A DNA stretch of 49,811 nucleotides, taken from NCBI GenBank assembly GCA_945861435.1, contig CAMAUX010000040.1:1-49811 (forward strand), read 5' to 3'. Below are positions 39,859 through 47,887 of the stretch, piece after piece. Each line of letters opens with the position of its first letter. Position 1 is the stretch's first letter. A program made the translations under genes and the position numbers. This DNA comes from Chthoniobacter flavus (GTDB lineage: Bacteria > Verrucomicrobiota > Verrucomicrobiia > Chthoniobacterales > Chthoniobacteraceae). Under the pieces are notes generated by a model, which did no database searches, had not been told where the DNA came from, and saw nothing but the letters and a program-made list of their open reading frames with translations.

Positions 39859-42375
39859 ATGAGTGGATGGAAGCAGTTCCGCGGGTGGGTCTGCCTTGCG
39901 GTCTGCATGGCTGTTGCCGTGATGGGGGTGGCTGCCCCTCCCGTGGTCTCTGGCGTGAATATCCGCGGGTTTCAGATCGGTGGCTCGACGACGGTCACGC
40001 TGACGGGATCGGATCTTCTGCCGAATCCGCGTCTTGTTTCCACGGGGGTGATTGCGCGCCAGCGCGTGTTGGAGGGTGCGGTTGCGGGGAAGGTTTCGCT
40101 TGAGGTGGAGTTGGCAGCGGATGCGCGTGCGGGTTTGGAAAACGTTTGGCTGGTTACCGATGGGGGTGCGTCGTCCCGTCTCGTTTTTGCCGTGGACGGA
40201 TTTCCTCAGCGAGCGGTGGAGGTGAAGATCGATTCGCTGCCTGTGGCTCTTCACGGAAGTTTGTCGGGAGCGCAGGCAATGGAGACGCGGTTTGTTGGGA
40301 AGCGGGGTCAAGAGGTTCTGCTGGAGGTGGAGGCGCAGCGGATGGATAGCAAACTGCGGCCGGTGTTGCGGTTGATTGGTCCGGACGGGGTTCTTTTGGG
40401 ATGGAGCGGCCCGATGAGTGGGCTGCGCGGGGACGCGCGTCTCGGGGCTCAACTTCCTAAGGCCGGCGAGTACCGTGTGGAGTTGCGAGACCTTCAATAC
40501 GCGGCGGCGGCGCCTTCGCATTTCCGCTTGAGAATTGGGAGCTGGATCCCGGTGGATTCGGCGTTCCCTGCAATGATTCAGGCGGGTGCATCCGCGCAGG
40601 TGGAGGTGGTGTCCTTGAAGGGCTCTGTTGGCAAGATGGATGTGAAGGCTCCGGCGAGCGGACGGGCGATTCCGACGGGATGGCCTCCGGGGCTGAATGG
40701 AACAGGGCCGGGGGCGCTGGTGTGGATTAGCTCGCTGGCGCAGTCGATTGAAAATCGGAAGGGCGATGAGATTCAGGCGTTGGCGGGTCTGCCTGTTTCG
40801 GTGAACGGACGGATTGGGACAGTCTGGGAGGTGGATCGTTATTCGTTTGGAGTGGAGCCTGAATCAGAAGTGGACGTGAGCCTGCTGGCGGACGCTCTGG
40901 GCTCGCCCTTGGATGGGGAGGTGGAGTTGATGGATGAGAAGGGTGCTCGGCTGGCGGTGAGTGACGATGTTGCTACAGGGCCGGATGCCCGGTTGACTTA
41001 TAAAGTGCCGAAGGGGGTGAATCGTCTTGTGGCCGCGGTGCGGGACGTTTCAGGGAATTCGGGTCCGGCACATGTGTACTGTTTGCAGGTGACGCAGAAG
41101 GCGGCTCGCGCATTGGGAACCGGCTATCGGTTGCGTGTTTCGGAGGATGCGTTGAACATTCCCGGCGGAGGAGCGGGTGTTGTGCGCATCGAAGCGCTTC
41201 GCGAGGGATACGAGGGGCCGATCACATTGAAGGCGAGGGGATTGCCTGGTGGGTACCGTATGGAGGGGGCAGAGATTCCTGCGGAAGCATCGGGAACCTT
41301 GGTGTCGATTCGGAAGGAAAAAGAAGCTCCGCCAGCGGTGGTTTCGTTTCTCGGCGAGTTGGAGGGAAAGCAATCGGCTGCGAGTGTTGAAGCGGTGCCC
41401 GGCGGACGATTGCCCCCGTGGTTGGAGGAGGCTTTTATCGTGACGGAAAGCGCTATTACGGGTTCGGGCTTTCATGCGGAGTGGGCGGAGGAAGTGTCCG
41501 CGAAGCGGATGCCCCTTTCCGGTAAGGCGACGCTGAAGGTGAAGTGCGCTCGTGCGGCAGGTCATGACGGTCCGGTGCGATTGACGCTTCTGACCAGTCA
41601 GGCGCGTCAGTTGGATGCGAAGGGGGCGGCGCAGGCGATGAAGATGTTGCGCGAGGAGAAGGCGGTGCTGATTGAGGAGGACAAGAAGGCGCAGACGGCG
41701 TTTGATGCGATCGCCGTGGCCGACAAAGCAGTGAAAACCGCTCAGGCAGCGGTGGATGCAGCGGCGGCAAAGGGTGATGTCGGGGAGTCCTTGTCCAAGG
41801 CGCTGGCGGAAGCGCAGGCCAAGCGCGCGAAGGCAGAGGAAGATGCGATCAAGGCGGCTGCTGCGGCGAAAAATGAGGCGGAGGTGGTTTTGCTCATCCC
41901 GCCGGATCTTGTCGAGGTGCCGCATTTGGTATCGTTGAAAGCGGAGTTGTTGAAGCGCGACCGGAAGACGGTGGAGGCGTTTACCTATCTGCCGGTGGCA
42001 AAGATACCCGTGGTGAATCCTGTGGTGCTCAACTTTCCGCGGGAGGTCACGGGGACGGTGGAGGCGAAGAAGGGAGGCGTTCTTGAGATCAAAGGCGAGA
42101 TTGAGCGGATGGATGATGCGAAGGGTGATGTCACGGTTTCGCTGTCGGGGCTGCCTTCCGGACTGAACGCCCCGGCGGTGACAGTGAAGGCAGCGGACCG
42201 CGCATTCGCCTTCAAAATGGCGCTCCCGGCGGCATTCAAGCCGGGTGAGTTTTTTTCGGTGAAAGTGTCTGCGACGAGCAAACCGTTTGGACAGGTATCA
42301 GTTAAGACGCGCGATTATCCGATAACCCTCAAAGTGGTTGCTGCGGACGAGGCCGCGCAAAAGTCATCTGGTTGA
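39859..42375 (+). CDS. Exported multi-beta-domain protein with PPC-like domains and a coiled coil
   Basis: The ATG at 39859 (one codon after a GTG) lies 5 bases past the DUF1501 stop. The 838-residue protein has a signal peptide (about 1-26), then an IPT-like strand region (VNIRGFQIGGSTTVTLTGSD). Several pre-peptidase C-terminal-like beta domains follow (VLRLIGPDGVLLGWSG, GEYRVELRDLQY, GRIGTVWEVDRYSFGV). Residues about 590-677 are an Ala/Glu/Lys-rich coiled coil (VADKAVKTAQAAVDAAAAKG, EAQAKRAKAEEDAIKAAAAA). It ends in more beta sandwich. The protein is probably a structural or binding component of the cassette at the cell surface. No catalytic motif is seen. Confidence 0.78.
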   Translation: MSGWKQFRGWVCLAVCMAVAVMGVAAPPVVSGVNIRGFQIGGSTTVTLTGSDLLPNPRLVSTGVIARQRVLEGAVAGKVSLEVELAADARAGLENVWLVTDGGASSRLVFAVDGFPQRAVEVKIDSLPVALHGSLSGAQAMETRFVGKRGQEVLLEVEAQRMDSKLRPVLRLIGPDGVLLGWSGPMSGLRGDARLGAQLPKAGEYRVELRDLQYAAAAPSHFRLRIGSWIPVDSAFPAMIQAGASAQVEVVSLKGSVGKMDVKAPASGRAIPTGWPPGLNGTGPGALVWISSLAQSIENRKGDEIQALAGLPVSVNGRIGTVWEVDRYSFGVEPESEVDVSLLADALGSPLDGEVELMDEKGARLAVSDDVATGPDARLTYKVPKGVNRLVAAVRDVSGNSGPAHVYCLQVTQKAARALGTGYRLRVSEDALNIPGGGAGVVRIEALREGYEGPITLKARGLPGGYRMEGAEIPAEASGTLVSIRKEKEAPPAVVSFLGELEGKQSAASVEAVPGGRLPPWLEEAFIVTESAITGSGFHAEWAEEVSAKRMPLSGKATLKVKCARAAGHDGPVRLTLLTSQARQLDAKGAAQAMKMLREEKAVLIEEDKKAQTAFDAIAVADKAVKTAQAAVDAAAAKGDVGESLSKALAEAQAKRAKAEEDAIKAAAAAKNEAEVVLLIPPDLVEVPHLVSLKAELLKRDRKTVEAFTYLPVAKIPVVNPVVLNFPREVTGTVEAKKGGVLEIKGEIERMDDAKGDVTVSLSGLPSGLNAPAVTVKAADRAFAFKMALPAAFKPGEFFSVKVSATSKPFGQVSVKTRDYPITLKVVAADEAAQKSSG

Positions 42376-42377
42376 AC

Positions 42378-44822
42378 ATGAAAACGATTTATCAAAGGAC
42401 GTTTTTCGCCCTACTGCTTTTAACAGCTTTGTCTGGATGGTGTGATGCGGCGGAGCGTTTCACGGTTCATCCTCAGGCGATGGTGCTGAAACATCCGGCA
42501 CGCATGCATTCGCTGATTGCGGGAGTGGAGGGGCAGGACGGGTATGACACGGACGTGACGGGCGAATCTTTGTTTGTGAGTTCGGACCCTGCGGTGGCAA
42601 CGGTGGATGCGAGGGGTTGGGTTAAACCGGTTGCCAACGGGAAGGCGGCTGTGACGGTTCGTCACGGGAAGCACGAGTTTCAGGTGCCGGTGGAGGTGGA
42701 TCTTCCCCAGGCAGCTCCGAAGGTGAGTTTCCGTGAAGACGTGATGCCCGTGCTGTCGAAGGGAACGTGCAACATGGGGGCCTGCCACGGCTATTCGCTG
42801 GGGAAGAACGGGTTCAAACTTTCGTTGCGCGGGGCGGATCCGGAGAAGGATTACCCGGCGCTGACGGACGAGTTTGGAGAGCGCCGGCTAAACCGGCATC
42901 ACCCGGAGGCGAGCCTTCTGTTGTTGAAGGGCACTGGGGAGGTTCCGCATGAGGGCGGTGTGAAGCTTGATAAGGGGTCAGCGATGTACGAGTTGGTGCT
43001 GCGGTGGATTGGGGAGGGAGCGCGCGATGATGGCCCTCAAATGCCGAAGCTGGAGTCGATCAAAATGGTGCCTGAGAAGGTGACGGCGCGGGCGGGAAAC
43101 CGGCAGCGATTTCAGGTGGTGGCGCGGTATTCGGACGGGACACTGCGGGATGTGTCGAAGGACAGCATTTACACGGTCAACACCGAGAGGATTGCGCGCT
43201 CGGATGATGATGGATTGGTGACAGTTACGGATCTTGGTGAATCCGCGATTATTGCGCGTTATGAGAACCTTTTTGCGGTCTCGAATTTGATTGTTTTACC
43301 GAAGGACAATGGGTTCCGTCCGACGCCGGTTCCTGGGGAAGGGTTGGTGGACAGGCATGTCATTGCGAAGCTGAACGACTTGAGGATCGCCCCCTCCGAG
43401 GTGGTGGAGGACGAGACATTCCTGCGCCGAGTATCGATTGATTTGATTGGCTTGCAGCCGACCCCCGATGAACGCGCTGCATTCGTTGCGGATCTGGCGC
43501 CGGACAAGCGTGCGAAGCAGGTGGAGGCGCTGATGGGGCGTCCGGAGTTCATCGACTGGTGGACGTTGAAGTGGGGGGATCTTCTTCAAAACTCGCGGAA
43601 TACGGCGAGCGATCCAGCGGTTTACGCGTTCCGGGAGTGGATTCGATCGGCGGTGGCGATGAATATGCCGCTGGACCGTTTTGCTCGGGAGTTACTTACG
43701 GCTCGGGGAGGATATTGGGACAATGCGGCGTCGGCTTATTTCACGGTGAGCAAAGATACGGACGACACGATTCAGCGTGCGACGCAGGTGTTTTGCGGGG
43801 TGAGGATGCTGTGTGCGCGGTGTCATCCGCATCCATTTGAAAACTGGACGCAGAGCGATTACTACGGGCTGCATAGTTTTTTCAATCAGGTTGCTACGAA
43901 GGTGGACACGCGTCAGGCGGGGGCGACGAATGCGAAGACGGTGGTGGTGAACTTGAAGACTGGGCCGTCCACCAATCCGAGGACGCGTAAACCGGAAGCG
44001 CCGCGTTATCTGGGGGGCGGAGTGGCTGAGTTGGCTTCGGTTGGCGACCGACGGGAGGACTACGTGCGCTGGCTCACGGCAGGCGGGAATCCTCATTTTG
44101 CGCGGAGTTTGGTGAATCGCTTTTGGAGTTACTTTTTTCATCGAGGCATCATTGATCCAGTGGACGATTTGAGGTCGACGAGTCCGCCGATTAATCCAGC
44201 GTTACTTGATGCCCTGACGGCTGAGTTTGTGCGGAGCGGATTCGATATGCGGCATTTGGTCCGGGTGATTGTGAACTCGCAGACGTACCAGCGGAGTTCG
44301 GTGGCGAATGAGTCGAACGCGCATGATGATGCGAATTTTTCGAAGGCGATTCCGCGTCGGGTTCCCGCGGAGGCGTTGCTGGACTCTCTCGTGCAGGCGA
44401 CGGGCGTGAAGGAGAACTTTGGCGGAGTCCCCGCGGGATTCACAGCGGCCCAGTTACCTGACGGCAATGTGCAGAGCAGTTTTCTTTCGCTCTTTGGGAA
44501 GCCTCAGCGCATGGAGGCCTGTGAGTGTGAACGGGACACCGGAACGAACATGCTCCAGGCGCTTCATTTCATTAACGGGCAATCAATCCTGAATCGCGTT
44601 TCCAATGCGAACGGAAGGCCGGCCCTGTTGATGAAGGAGAAGGTTTCTGACGAGCAGGCGGTGGAGCAGTTGTACTTGTGGTCATTGTCGAGAGTCCCGA
44701 CGGCTGCGGAGCGGGAGGCGGGGCTGCGTTTCCTCGGGGAGTATGGGGAGAAGCGCGCAGAGGCGTTGCAGGATTTGATGTGGGCTTTGTTGAACAGCCG
44801 GGACTTCATGATGCTGCGATGA
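42378..44822 (+). CDS. DUF1549/DUF1553 protein with Big_2-like domain and CXXCH motif
   Basis: ATG 42378 follows the previous stop by 2 bases. The 814-residue protein has a signal peptide (about 1-25). A bacterial Ig-like domain comes next (DVTGESLFVSSDPAVATVDA, near 55-75). Residues about 122-140 carry CNMGACHGYSLGKNGFKLSL, a PVC cytochrome-like segment with C-x3-C-H spacing. A second Ig-like domain is near 225-310. DUF1549 (about 322-505) includes ETFLRRVSIDLIGLQPTPDE and the heme-type CARCHPHPFENW (C-A-R-C-H). DUF1553 (about 570-808) contains NPHFARSLVNRFWSYFFHRG and VRVIVNSQTYQRSS. Heme attachment at CARCH is likely but not proven. The function of the family is unknown. The stop overlaps the next start (ATGA). 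Confidence 0.92.
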   Translation: MKTIYQRTFFALLLLTALSGWCDAAERFTVHPQAMVLKHPARMHSLIAGVEGQDGYDTDVTGESLFVSSDPAVATVDARGWVKPVANGKAAVTVRHGKHEFQVPVEVDLPQAAPKVSFREDVMPVLSKGTCNMGACHGYSLGKNGFKLSLRGADPEKDYPALTDEFGERRLNRHHPEASLLLLKGTGEVPHEGGVKLDKGSAMYELVLRWIGEGARDDGPQMPKLESIKMVPEKVTARAGNRQRFQVVARYSDGTLRDVSKDSIYTVNTERIARSDDDGLVTVTDLGESAIIARYENLFAVSNLIVLPKDNGFRPTPVPGEGLVDRHVIAKLNDLRIAPSEVVEDETFLRRVSIDLIGLQPTPDERAAFVADLAPDKRAKQVEALMGRPEFIDWWTLKWGDLLQNSRNTASDPAVYAFREWIRSAVAMNMPLDRFARELLTARGGYWDNAASAYFTVSKDTDDTIQRATQVFCGVRMLCARCHPHPFENWTQSDYYGLHSFFNQVATKVDTRQAGATNAKTVVVNLKTGPSTNPRTRKPEAPRYLGGGVAELASVGDRREDYVRWLTAGGNPHFARSLVNRFWSYFFHRGIIDPVDDLRSTSPPINPALLDALTAEFVRSGFDMRHLVRVIVNSQTYQRSSVANESNAHDDANFSKAIPRRVPAEALLDSLVQATGVKENFGGVPAGFTAAQLPDGNVQSSFLSLFGKPQRMEACECERDTGTNMLQALHFINGQSILNRVSNANGRPALLMKEKVSDEQAVEQLYLWSLSRVPTAAEREAGLRFLGEYGEKRAEALQDLMWALLNSRDFMMLR

Positions 44823-46180
44823 GGCAAAACGTTTTTTATCTGCTGGTGTTAGCGTGGGCGCTCGGCGGGGGGGCGGCTTTTGCCGGCCAGATCAGTTTCG
44901 AGCGCGAAGTGTGGCCGATTTTTCGGCGGCATTGCGTGTCGTGTCATGCGGAGGGCAAGGCGAAGGGCGGTTTGCGAATGGATACGGCGTCTGCGCTCCA
45001 GAAGGGCGGCGAGACGGGCGTGTTGTTTGTGGCTGGAAGGCCGGAGGAGAGTCTGCTCATCTCGCAGGTGTCGGGAGAAAAGCCGGAGATGCCGGAGAAA
45101 GAGCCGCCCTTGTCGGCGGACAAGGTCAGGATTCTCAGGGAGTGGATTGCACAAGGCGCTCGCATCGATGTGGTCCCCAAGATGGTGGTTCCGGTGGTCA
45201 AGGTGCCGGAGGTTTATGCAACGGCGCCTGCAGTGACGGGGGTTGCCTTGAGTCCGGACGGGACGCGGGGAGTGGCGGCGTGCCGGAGTGAGGTGGTGCT
45301 GTTTGATGTTGATGCGGGGAAGGTTTTGAAGCGGGTTCCGACGGGAATGGACTTGGTGAACGCCGTGGAGTTTAGTCCGGATGGTGCGCTGATAGCGGTT
45401 TCTGGCGGGTATCCGCAGCAGTGGGGCGGGGTCTTGTTTTTGGACGCGGTGAATGGCGCAGAGCGAGGTCTGCGGAAAGTGGCTGGCGACACGTTGTTTC
45501 GGGGGAAGTTCAGTCCGAACAGCTCTGAGGCGGCGTTTGGAGGGCCGGGTGGCGTGGTTTATGTGATTCCGGTGGATGCTGCGAAGCCGGTGCGTTCGAT
45601 GGAGATCCACAGTGATTGGGTGATGGATGTGGCGTATACGCCGGACGGAAAACGATTGGTTAGCGGGAGCCGAGACAAGACGACTAAGGTGAGCAGCGTG
45701 GACGATATGGCGTTGCTTCGTTCGGTGGACGAATCCAGCGAGATGATTCATGCCGTTGCAACGGATGGGGAGACAGGTGTTTCGGGAGGGAACGCAAAAG
45801 TGCTCGCAGGGTACGACTACAAACTGGCGTTGGCTGGAGTTGAGGTGACGGGGTCTGGGAACGGGGCGACGCCAGTGAACAAGAAGGCCCAGTATCTTCG
45901 TGCGTTCGAGGGGCAGGCTGAGGCGGTGATGTCCTTGGCCGTGAGTGGCGATCGGAAGCTGTTGGCGGTGGGGACGCGCGCTTCGGAGATTCGGGTGTAT
46001 CGATTGGCTGATCGGGGACGAGTATCGGCTCTTCCGAAGGCGGAGGCGCCGGTGTTGGGGGTCGCACTGGACGCATCTGGGGCTCGATTGCTTTCCGGCA
46101 GCAAGAGCGGGAAGGTGCAGATTTGGGATGTGAAGGAGGGCAAACTTCTTCACACGTTGGATCCAGTGCCCGTGAAGTGA
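44819..46180 (+). CDS. Planctomycete-type cytochrome c domain fused to WD40 repeats
   Basis: The ATG at 44819 overlaps the previous stop by four bases. The 453-residue product has a signal peptide (about 1-22). The PSCyt1-type heme motif is C-V-S-C-H at about 40-44 (FRRHCVSCHAEGKAKGGLRM), with EESLLISQVSGEKPEMPEKE typical of the family. From about 125 on it has WD40-like repeats (VTGVALSPDGTRGVAACRSE, VNAVEFSPDGALIAVSGGYP, VMDVAYTPDGKRLVSGSRDK, VLGVALDASGARLLSGSKSG) forming a propeller. It is the last gene of the cassette. It is probably a periplasmic heme protein that docks onto the DUF1549/DUF1553 protein; the partner assignment is inferred from gene order. Confidence 0.88.
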   Translation: MRQNVFYLLVLAWALGGGAAFAGQISFEREVWPIFRRHCVSCHAEGKAKGGLRMDTASALQKGGETGVLFVAGRPEESLLISQVSGEKPEMPEKEPPLSADKVRILREWIAQGARIDVVPKMVVPVVKVPEVYATAPAVTGVALSPDGTRGVAACRSEVVLFDVDAGKVLKRVPTGMDLVNAVEFSPDGALIAVSGGYPQQWGGVLFLDAVNGAERGLRKVAGDTLFRGKFSPNSSEAAFGGPGGVVYVIPVDAAKPVRSMEIHSDWVMDVAYTPDGKRLVSGSRDKTTKVSSVDDMALLRSVDESSEMIHAVATDGETGVSGGNAKVLAGYDYKLALAGVEVTGSGNGATPVNKKAQYLRAFEGQAEAVMSLAVSGDRKLLAVGTRASEIRVYRLADRGRVSALPKAEAPVLGVALDASGARLLSGSKSGKVQIWDVKEGKLLHTLDPVPVK

Positions 46181-46303
46181 GCGGGTGAAGTGAGCGGGGT
46201 TGGGGGGCTTTGGAGAGAGTGGGAGCGAAGTGATGGGGTTGTCTGGATTGGGCCGCTGACGTGGTTTGAAAAAACGCATTTTCGGGTGACATTTTTCCCA
46301 AAG

Positions 46304-46324
46304 ATGCCATACTAAGTATGGCAT
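46304..46324. promoter_or_regulatory. Perfect palindrome at the vapB start: probable autoregulatory operator
   Basis: ATGCCATACT and AGTATGGCAT are exact reverse complements around a single A. The palindrome ends at the first bases of the vapB start codon. Antitoxins of this kind repress their own operon by binding such palindromes, so this is the likely operator. No other perfect palindrome of this length stands in the surrounding gap (46181-46322). Confidence 0.7.
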
Positions 46325-46589
46325 GAAAATGACGATGCACATCGACGCGGATCTACTCGATCGGGTGGTCAGGCGGTTTGGATGCGCGAGTAAGACGGAG
46401 GCTGTGGAAATGGCTTTGAAAGAGATGGATCGAAAGGCGCGGTTCCGTGAGTTTGCGAAGGTGGGCCTTGGATTCACTCCCGCGGAGTTGAAGGATGCGG
46501 TGGATCCCGACTATGACGTCTCCGCGATGCGGGTGGCGGAGCGGTCGGCGGTGTATCGGTCTGGCAAGGCGGATGGCGAGTCGCGATGA
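46323..46589 (+). CDS. vapB: VapB-type antitoxin
   Basis: The 88-residue protein begins MKMTMHIDADLLDRVVRRFG. The start at 46323 is the longest; ATG 46335 (MHIDADLL) is a realistic alternative because the first ATG overlaps the palindrome. The N-terminal half (KMTMHIDADLLDRVVRRFGC, ASKTEAVEMALKEMDRKAR) is a ribbon-helix-helix DNA-binding fold of the VapB/MetJ kind. The C-terminal part (LGFTPAELKDAVDPDYDVSA) is the tail that would wrap around the toxin. Its stop overlaps the vapC start (ATGA), a typical coupling of antitoxin and toxin. It neutralises VapC and represses the operon. Confidence 0.86.
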   Translation: MKMTMHIDADLLDRVVRRFGCASKTEAVEMALKEMDRKARFREFAKVGLGFTPAELKDAVDPDYDVSAMRVAERSAVYRSGKADGESR

Positions 46590-46993
46590 GTGCGCCCGTC
46601 TTGGTGGATAGCAACGTTTACATCGGCCTTCTTCGTCGGGGATTCGACCCGGCTGTCGTTTTGAGCGAGTGGATTGGGGATGGCGATCTGGCCATCTGCG
46701 GGATGGTTCGAGTGGAGGTTGAACGAGGCTTGCGCCTGGAGAGGATTCGCCGTCGGCTGTGTGCCTTCTTTGACGTTTTATTGAACATCCCGACGACAAA
46801 CCGCATTTGGAGCGAGTCGGCTTCGCAGGCTTGGTTGCTGGATCGCGTTGGGTTGATTCTGCCTGCTCAGGACATCCTCATTGCGACGTGTGCCAAGGAA
46901 ATTGGCGCGTCGGTGTTAAGTGACGATCGGCATTTTGATGAGATCCAAGGGTTGAGGGTCCTCCGGCCGGAAGCTGAGCTGGGAAACTGGTGA
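46586..46993 (+). CDS. vapC: VapC-type PIN-domain toxin (ribonuclease)
   Basis: The 135-residue protein has the PIN-domain acidic residues in order: Asp in VLVDSNVYIG, Glu in MVRVEVERGLR, Asp in PAQDILIATCAKEIGASVL and Asp in LSDDRHFDEI. These coordinate metal ions for RNA cleavage. The length and the ATGA overlap with vapB are standard for VapBC. In known systems the toxin cleaves tRNA or rRNA when free of its antitoxin. No transposon or integrase is adjacent; the pair sits between the PVC cassette and a broken sigma factor. Confidence 0.88.
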   Translation: MSAPVLVDSNVYIGLLRRGFDPAVVLSEWIGDGDLAICGMVRVEVERGLRLERIRRRLCAFFDVLLNIPTTNRIWSESASQAWLLDRVGLILPAQDILIATCAKEIGASVLSDDRHFDEIQGLRVLRPEAELGNW

Positions 46994-47118
46994 AACGCGA
47001 TTGGCGGTCTCTTATGGGAAAGCGGGGTGGGGCGGTCTTGAAACGCTGTCGGGTCTTGGGCGGCGCACTTTTTGTGAATCCCTGATTCACCCTACTACGC
47101 GGGTCTTCCTGCCAAGAA

Positions 47119-47183
47119 ATCGCTTTTTCGGCCGGTGCATCGGAGACGGTCGGGAGGCGGGCATGAACCGGGAAGAGAGGGGG
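47119..47183 (+). repeat. 60-bp repeat family, copy 3
   Basis: GCTTTTTCGGCCGGTGCATC, GGAGACGGTCGGGAGGCGGG and CATGAACCGGGAAGAGAGGG repeat the sequence at 25265-25328 with few changes. The sigma-factor remnant begins inside it, its ATG lying at 47163. Confidence 0.75.
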
Positions 47184-47560
47184 TTTGATCTCTTCCTCCG
47201 ACTCTATGTGGAGCATGAGGAATCGTTGCGTGGCTTTGTGCGATCGTTGGTGCCCACGTTGGAGGATGGATTCGCGCGAGGGGATGCAGGATGTGGCGGC
47301 GGTGCTGTGGAGGAGGATTGAGGACATCACCAGCATGGATGACTTTCGCCGCAGGGCGTTTGGAGTGGCGCGGTTTGTGGCGATGGAATTTCTGCGGACT
47401 CGTCGCCGGGATCGGCGTGTGTTTGGCGATGACGCGCTGCGGTTGCTGGCAGTGGCTTCCGAGAGAGGTGGGCGTGGAAGCGCTCGTCGACCGCGAAGCG
47501 TCTCGGAGACTGGCGGGGACAGACGATTTTTTTCTCACGCGAAGCCTTGCAAGAAGCACG
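47163..47560 (+). pseudogene. ECF-type sigma factor pseudogene
   Basis: Three frames together read as one PVC-type ECF sigma factor: FLRLYVEHEESLRGFVRSLV, PTLEDGFARG, then after a shift near 47270 MQDVAAVLWRRIEDITSMDD and FRRRAFGVARFVAMEFLRTR with RDRRVFGDDALRLLAVASER. Another shift near 47460 opens EVGVEALVDREASRRLAG. Region 2 (core and -10 binding) is recognisable; region 4 is missing. At least two frameshifts make it non-functional. The start codon lies in the upstream ~60-bp repeat, so the native N-terminus may have been replaced. Confidence 0.75.
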
Positions 47561-47887
47561 ACGAACTCACGTTGAGCCTTTATCCGCAGGGCCCGGACAG
47601 GCTCTACGCTACCCGGGAGCTTCGTGTGATGAAGCGGGATCCGGCCGGAGTGCGAGAAGGTCTCGTACACGCAGGACACCGGGGCTCATAGAAGCAATGC
47701 CGGTCGGACAACTGTTCACCGGCGTCCAATGATTCCCGCTCCCGGGGCGCGAGAGTGCGGCGCGGCACCGAGGGCTTCCGCCCCGCACGGGAAACGGTGG
47801 GATCAAGGCGCGGGCAGGGGCAGACGCTCTAAGATAGAGGTGCCACGCAAGACGTCAGGCTCGGGCGGATGGAGCCCGGGGCTGTGG
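47561..47887. other. Intergenic region without recognisable content
   Basis: This GC-rich sequence lies between the sigma-factor remnant and the end of the propeller gene. It has no open frame I believe in, no RNA gene and none of the repeats seen elsewhere. Confidence 0.4.
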
